A stretch of DNA of 64,000 bases, from positions 31,128,965 through 31,192,964 of the forward strand of contig NW_004955417.1 in NCBI RefSeq assembly GCF_000276665.1. Reading direction: 5' to 3'. Below, piece by piece: positions 58,791 to 64,000 of the stretch (position 1 is the stretch's first letter; the number at the start of each line of letters is the position of its first letter). Source of the DNA: Chinchilla lanigera. Lineage: Eukaryota; Chordata; Mammalia; Rodentia; Chinchillidae. Both the position numbers and the translations under genes were made by a program. A model generated the notes under the pieces. The model had not been told where the DNA came from and did no database searches. It saw only the letters and a program-made list of their open reading frames with translations.

Positions 58791-59539
58791 ATCAAGAGGG
58801 TAAATAGAGCTGATTAAATTAAGGACTGACTCATCTGGGCTCCTGAGGTGGGTTCAATTAATCTCTCAGCCTTATGGACAGGTCACAGTCTAATAGGTAC
58901 CATTAGTGGATGTGACGAAAACCAGCCAGTTTGTGAAGGAAATATCGGAGGTCAGTATTAGTCTGCAGTAGACATATGTGCAACATCTAGATACATCTCA
59001 TCACAATGGCCCTGGATCAAAGGCTTAGCACACGACCCTGTTTAAGTTTCTAAGATATCTGAGTAATCAAGAGACAGAGTTAATCAGCTTTTGTTAACAT
59101 GACTGCTGTGGTAGTTCTACATTCACAACTTCAGAACTGGAGACATGACACTACCTTCCTGTTGGCCTATGGTCTAAACATACCAGCTGAAAGTGGCCTA
59201 AACATACCACCTCCTGATCAGTGAGCTGGGCTGCAGGTCATCCGTGCATGTCATGTTCTCCTACAGATCCACTGGGGAGGAGCCAGGGTCAGCCAGTTCC
59301 CAGAGGAGCAGAAACCTGCACATGCCCATTAAAAGTGAGCATGAGGTAGACAAGACTAGCCTGTGGAGTATGAATGAATTTGGGGGAAAAAATAGTGGTG
59401 TAGGAGAGAGAGAATTTTCGGTGAGTGGCAGATACGGTGAAAGAAAAAGAAAAACAACTGCAAGGTTTGAAATCTGAGTGACTAAGGAATGCAGTATTAA
59501 AAAAAACATGACATACCTAGAAGTGTTCCACACACTTCC
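58791..59539. other. Intergenic DNA, no gene seen
   Basis: Nothing recognised. Confidence 0.45.
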
Positions 59540-59655
59540 TACACATAATTGATTGAATTCCCGCAGCAACTTTCTGGGTAAAGAAACAGGCTCCAGAGGC
59601 TGCGTAGCTTGGCCAAGACTGCAGAGCTGGGAGATGCAGAGGGAGCTGAGGAGTG
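59540..59655 (-). repeat. MIR relic
   Basis: The plus strand reads CAACTTTCTGGGTAAAGAAA, CAGGCTCCAGAGGCTGCGTA and 'cttggccaagactgcagagctggg', the minus-strand MIR core order. Confidence 0.65.
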
Positions 59656-60439
59656 GCAGGTTGACCGCAGAGATGCGACATGGTGGCAGCGGCCAGACTT
59701 CTGAGAATGACCCAGCGTGAGGCGTCGTCTCTGAGGTGGCTGCTGTGGAGGACAGAGCAGACATTTCCTGCCCATTCCCCTTGCCTGGGTTACCCCCCCG
59801 TGTCTGAACGGGTCTCAGTAGCCAGGGTGACAGGCTAGCTGGGCAGCTGGGTGGAGGTGAGGACCATCTTACTTAATGACCGAACTGAGAATGGAGGAGG
59901 ATTGGTTTCCACACTGTAAGATGTGCTTGCTATTGCTGGAAGATGGGAAAAAGGAAACTGGTGGCAAAAGCAGTAAGAGCCGCAAAAAGGAAGTGAGATT
60001 AGCTTTTAAAAGGGTAATAGAAGTTGCTGGATCAGGGTGAGAGGATAGGGATCCCAGGGTGGATGAGGGAATGCATAGAGGCCCTGCTAGCGGGGCCTTC
60101 TCCGGAAACAGCTGGGAAGACCTCATGTTGAGTCTTCTCGCTGCAGTTATTGGTGACCAGACAGAAAAGCTGAATTCTGTCACTGTCCCGTTTGTTGTGC
60201 TCACATTGTTGACTTACAGGAACAAAGTCGACCCCAGAGCTGAACCTCCTGGACATCTTAGTTTTCTTAGCGTGTTTGCTATACGTAACAGCCACACTCG
60301 CCTTGGGGGCTTGGTGTGTCACCTCTTGACCCTGTTTAGCCCCTTCCTCCCCTGCTCTCCCCTCTTCTTCCTTCCCTAGATCCCTTTCTGATCTCCACAG
60401 AATCAACTCACTGTTTTCTACCATCTCTTTCATTTTTGT
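59656..60439. other. Intergenic DNA, no gene seen
   Basis: GC-mixed, with overlapping short frames on both strands (59261-59764, 60032-60433) and no domain. Confidence 0.4.
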
Positions 60440-61085
60440 TCTTCTTATTTATACTTTAGGTTTCTCAGAGAAAACATGTGATACTTAACCTTGTGTGTAT
60501 GATTTGTTTCACTTAGCATTAAGGTCTCAAGTTGCACCCATTTTCCTACACATGACTCAAATGTATCTTCCCTTATGGCGCAGAAGTACTCCAGTGTGTG
60601 TAGACACCGTGTTTTCTTTATCCATTCATCTCTGGATGTCCATATATGTTACTTCCATAATGCAGCTATTGTGTTGCTATAAACATGGGTGTACATTTAT
60701 CACTGTAGTCTGATGACTTTAACTTCTTCAGGGCACCGAGAAGGTATGGCGGGTCAAATGGAGATTTTACTTGTTTCTCGAGGACTGTCCACACTGATTT
60801 CCATAGTGCTTGCTCGGTTTACAGTGCGGAAGTGTCCCTTTTTCTCAGACCCTTACCAGCATTTGCCGCTTCTTGAGTCCTGATGAGGGCTACTCTTTCT
60901 GGAGTAAGACGGGATCTCAGTGTTGCACTGATTTGCATTTCTCTAATGGCCAAAGATGCTCGGCATACTTACTGGCCTTTTGCAGTTCTTCTTCTGAGAA
61001 GTGTCTGTTCATTTCTAGTGCTCATTTTTACTTGGCTCTTTTATTTTTGAGGTCGGATTTTTGGCGTTTTCGTGTATTCTAGATG
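60440..61085 (-). mobile_element. Older L1 3' end, minus strand
   Basis: Diverged L1: minus-strand ORF2 C-terminus and 3' end. Plus-strand landmarks are TGATTTGTTTCACTTAGCAT, CTTTATCCATTCATCTCTGG, ATTGTGTTGCTATAAACATG and TTGCATTTCTCTAATGGCCA, the reverse of the 3' end of ORF2. It is more eroded than the other L1 copies here and represents an older wave. Confidence 0.82.
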
Positions 61086-61638
61086 TTACTTCTCTGTCCA
61101 AGCCTCTTACGTGTGAAGTGCCTTTCCCTGAGAGTGCGCTTCCCAGCACTGTGTGTAGCATTCGTATCACCTGCGTGTTTCCTTTATCCTCACTTGAGCA
61201 GAAAAGCAAGTGGAATTTTTAAAAGTAGTTTAACCCAAAACTTTGTATTTCACTGTTTAAAAAGCAACCCTTCCACAAGAATGGCCTTGTCAGGGTTAGG
61301 CCAGGAAAGTGTGAGGAAAGACCGTTACGTACTCAGACTTCTAATTCTTGCCTCTACTCTCTGAGGCTGGGTGTGGCCCATCGCAGTTCAGCCTCAGCTC
61401 AGTCACCGTTTGGCAGGAACGGGCTGAGGCCAAGATGTGAGACTGGAGAGGGAGGAGTAAGTAATGTGTAAACACTAAGTTGCCATAGCTGGACTTCTCA
61501 GAAATATGTAGCTTTATACCAGCAGCCTTTCATTTACGGTAAGCAAATCAGAAAAGTTACCTCTAAAATTCTGTCCATTGCTGGTTTTTAATGAGTCACT
61601 CCTTTTAACTAATGAGAATTAAGAATTCCACAGACTTG
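61086..61638. other. Intergenic DNA, no gene seen
   Basis: Nothing recognised. Confidence 0.4.
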
Positions 61639-61855
61639 TAAAAGTAGGCTCCTTGTGTGGGCATGGGGACACACTCCTGTAATCCCAGCACTCGAACTCA
61701 GGAGGCTGAGGCAGGAGAATTGCTGTGTTTGAGGCCAGTCTGGATAACAAAGTGAGTTCAAGGTCAGCTTGCACTATTAAGGGAAACCTTGTCTCTAAAT
61801 AAATAAATAAATAAAATGAAAATAAAAAATACAAAAGGACTGCTAAAAGTAGGCT
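61639..61855 (+). mobile_element. B1-like SINE with 12-bp TSD
   Basis: 7SL-type SINE (61651-61843) between direct repeats TAAAAGTAGGCT at 61639-61650 and 61844-61855. The body has CCTGTAATCCCAGCACTC, CAGGAGGCTGAGGCAGGAGA and GAAACCTTGTCTC. It has a tail of AAATAAATAAATAAA type. It inserted right at the 3' edge of the RPS2 pseudogene. Confidence 0.95.
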
Positions 61856-62585
61856 TAATAATTCACTTTGCTTTTCTTATACAGAAACCCTTGGCCATAG
61901 CTACCACTGAAGGCCGCGTCGGCTGCACAGTCTGCTGTGGTTTTAAGGAGACGCTCGGTGGATTCCTGACGGGACCGGTGAACGCGGTCCCTTCCGGAGG
62001 TCAGGCTTTAGAAAGCCGCGGGTCTGAGAGGCATCCGAGGGGCCTGAACAAAGGCAGCAGGGAGGTCCGGCAGCCCTTGCTGAGGTGCGGCGGGGACCAT
62101 GCAGCAACCAGCAGTCAGCAGCTGCTCCTGATCCCGGGCTTGAATGATTCCGGGGCCTCCGTGGGCCGCTCCTGCACAAAAACCTGCGCCATCACCTGGC
62201 TGTGCGAGGCCTCCTGTGTTTGCTCCCCTAGTTCCTGTCTGCACAGGGACAGCAGAGGGCTGGTCAGCATGACACCCATAGACAGCAGTAGCTGCCTCCT
62301 TGGAGCACTTGACATTCAGACCAGCATGGCTCTTGTAGTCCCTGGGGGCCCACGTGTCCTGAGCCCAGTCCCTGGCCAGGCCGAGTCTGCTTTTGCTCAA
62401 ATATAATCTTTAGAAGCTTGTCCTTGAGGGATGCCTGCAGGAAAAAGTCAATGATCTCCCACTCAGAGCAGAGGGAAGAAATCTCCTCCAGGGACTTGAT
62501 CTTCATGAGCTTGACCAGGTGGCTGAGGATGGTGAGAGGGTCCCCTTCTTGCCCTCAGCCTCGCTGCCCCAGGGCTCCTGAACCT
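61851..62585 (-). pseudogene. RPS2: RPS2 (40S ribosomal protein uS5) processed pseudogene, 5'-truncated
   Basis: On the minus strand the frame at 62264-62506 reads [20 protein letters not shown], then [14 protein letters not shown]. These are clear RPS2 residues (known protein: [37 protein letters not shown]). After a frameshift [16 protein letters not shown] matches the RPS2 GHVGLGVKCSKEVATAI. DNA further down follows the RPS2 C-terminus and its 3'UTR. No introns; frameshifts, an altered C-terminus and a missing RG-rich N-terminus (about 50 residues) mark it as a dead retrocopy. The poly(A) tail is not visible, and a B1 SINE lies at that end. Confidence 0.93.
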
Positions 62586-63922
62586 CCCCATGTCCTTGGA
62601 TCATCTATCATCTGGGGTTTTGCTGGGGAATACTATGGAGATATCTCATTGTACTATATTTAAATGTAGGTTCCTAGATTATCGTGATGACAGCTAACTT
62701 GTCAGTACTTAACCTAAAGAGGAAGAACTTTCTGATGTAAGTCATTTCTCTAATAATCTTGAGGTAGTAAAAATATCAAGATTTTTAAAAGTTATACAGT
62801 GCTAAGATTCAGATTTTAATGGCCTAATTTATGTCTCTCTCATGTGCATGATTTATACAAGCATTCCTCACTCTCATTGTCTTTGGGATGCAGTGTGGAC
62901 CCCACACCTCTTCCCTCCAGCTCCCTGCAGTAGAACATTTCCTCCTCTTAAAGTGAAAGAAATTGTATACCCAGGGCCCCCTCTGCAGCACAGTGTCATC
63001 TGACTCATCTTATCACACCACTGATTTTCCACAGAGGGACCACTGTTGAATAAATATTTTCCACTCCATCTACATTTCCTGGTTCCTAAAGCTCTTTTCT
63101 CTCTGAGAACAAAAATATTGCTTGGTTAAGACACCATGCTCTATTTCAAACCAGTGTGCCACCAAATTTTGTCTATTTGAATATCTTTTAAAAGACAAAC
63201 TACCCATATTAAAATATTACTCACATGACCAAAAATGGACCAGGTACCTTCTCAGTCAGCTGATGATTTTACTAAGTGTTCAAAAGGCCCCTTTGTAATT
63301 GTACTCCTTTTAGAAACATAACCTTTAAGCTGCTTTCTAAACATTGTCTAATACCTTTACCAAAGTGAGTATACATATATAAAAGTATATTTATATTTGC
63401 AACATTCGTATTTTCCAACTGGAGAAACTGTGAGTTTGATTTGTTACTATATTAATGATAACCCTTATAAATGATTAGGTAGGTCTCAGAGAAGCCATAC
63501 CCCTTCAAGACATGCATAACTAAACAAACACCAGCAGCAATCACATTAACTCCAACCCTGGGTACCATTACCATCTGCTACTACTGAGCTGAACCTGATA
63601 GCTATGTTTATTCCCACTTTAAAGATGAGCTACCTGCAGCTGAGCACATTTCAATGACTTCGTCAAGGTCAAAGGACATATTTAAAACAGAAGCAGAGAG
63701 AGATACTAATTTTTCTGACTTTCAAGAGTGCATATTTGGGTATCAAGTACTATGTTACATCAAGATTTTGAAATATTAACAAAATTTGCTTCTTATCAAA
63801 ACAAAATAGATATTTGTACAAAATATCACATTAAAAATTTTGGGTATCAATCCTAACAATCCTAATGTCTCAATCCATGAATTCATGACTGTTTTCCTCA
63901 TCCTCCAAAACTTCGAGATCCT
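62586..63922. other. Intergenic DNA, possible MIR scrap
   Basis: No gene. A faint minus-strand MIR-like block may lie at 63590-63700 ('attcccactttaaagatgag', 'gtcaaggtcaaaggacat'). Confidence 0.4.
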
Positions 63923-64000
63923 GGGGCTGGGGATTTAGCTCAGCGGCAAAAGCGCCTGCCTGGCAAGCGCAAGGTCATGAGTTCGGTTCCCGGTACCGGA
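63923..64000 (+). mobile_element. ID-type tRNA-like SINE, cut by window end
   Basis: The SINE body starts GGGGCTGGGGATTTAGCTCA and ends at the window edge in GGTTCCCGGTACCGGA, before any tail. It keeps CpG at sites where the other two copies have lost them (CAGCGGCAAAAGCGCC and CAAGCGCAAGG), so it appears the youngest of the three. It carries the A box and B box but is a SINE, not a tRNA gene. Confidence 0.95.

Noticed and set aside
63923..64000. tRNA gene at the window end.
   Set aside because: Same SINE family as the two complete ID copies. The window cuts it before the tail.
1..64000. CRISPR array, operon or riboswitch.
   Set aside because: The SINE, L1 and LTR content is that of mammalian DNA. 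No array of identical repeats with spacers and no bacterial-style gene cluster was found.

Overview
This is a window of rodent nuclear DNA from a gene-poor, intergenic or deep-intronic region. I find no intact protein-coding gene and no functional RNA gene. The rodent assignment rests on two SINE families. One is a 7SL-derived monomeric B1-like SINE: five dated insertions plus one fragment. The other is a tRNA-like ID-type SINE with A and B boxes: three copies. The ID variant (B-box half reading GGTCATGAGTTC) is not the mouse/rat or squirrel form I know. A non-murid rodent such as the beaver/kangaroo-rat clade is possible, but this is a weak guess.

Layout. 0.7-12.5 kb is an L1 cluster: a plus-strand ORF2 body, a short minus 3' end, a minus ORF2-C/3' end, a minus 3'UTR, a plus copy, and a younger plus copy with a perfect 21-bp target-site duplication. 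9.4-23 kb is mostly unique AT-rich DNA with MER5A-like and MIR relics. 23-31 kb holds two copies of an LTR-like repeat, an interrupted MER2/Tigger DNA transposon, an older LTR, MIRs, a B1 and a short L1. 31-46 kb holds MaLR/MLT1 LTRs, an ID SINE, a TA-flanked MITE, a B1 and L2 relics. 47.1-47.8 kb contains an inverted pair of related segments that look like copies of the 3' end of one unidentified transcript. 50.3 kb has an interstitial telomeric tract beside an LTR fragment. 52.6-54.9 kb is a MaLR-type element with two LTRs and a nested MITE. 57.9-58.2 kb is a solo LTR with CCAAT and TATA boxes. 61.6-62.6 kb has a B1 SINE abutting an RPS2 processed pseudogene. The window ends inside a young ID SINE.

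The features do not form a pathway; this is a record of retrotransposition. The observations most worth following are the 47.1/47.8 kb inverted repeat, the tandemly repeated L1 3'UTR units, the MITE nested in a MaLR element, the LTR-like pair at 23.25 and 28.26 kb, and the telomeric tract. Family names are by eye and boundaries of old repeats are approximate.
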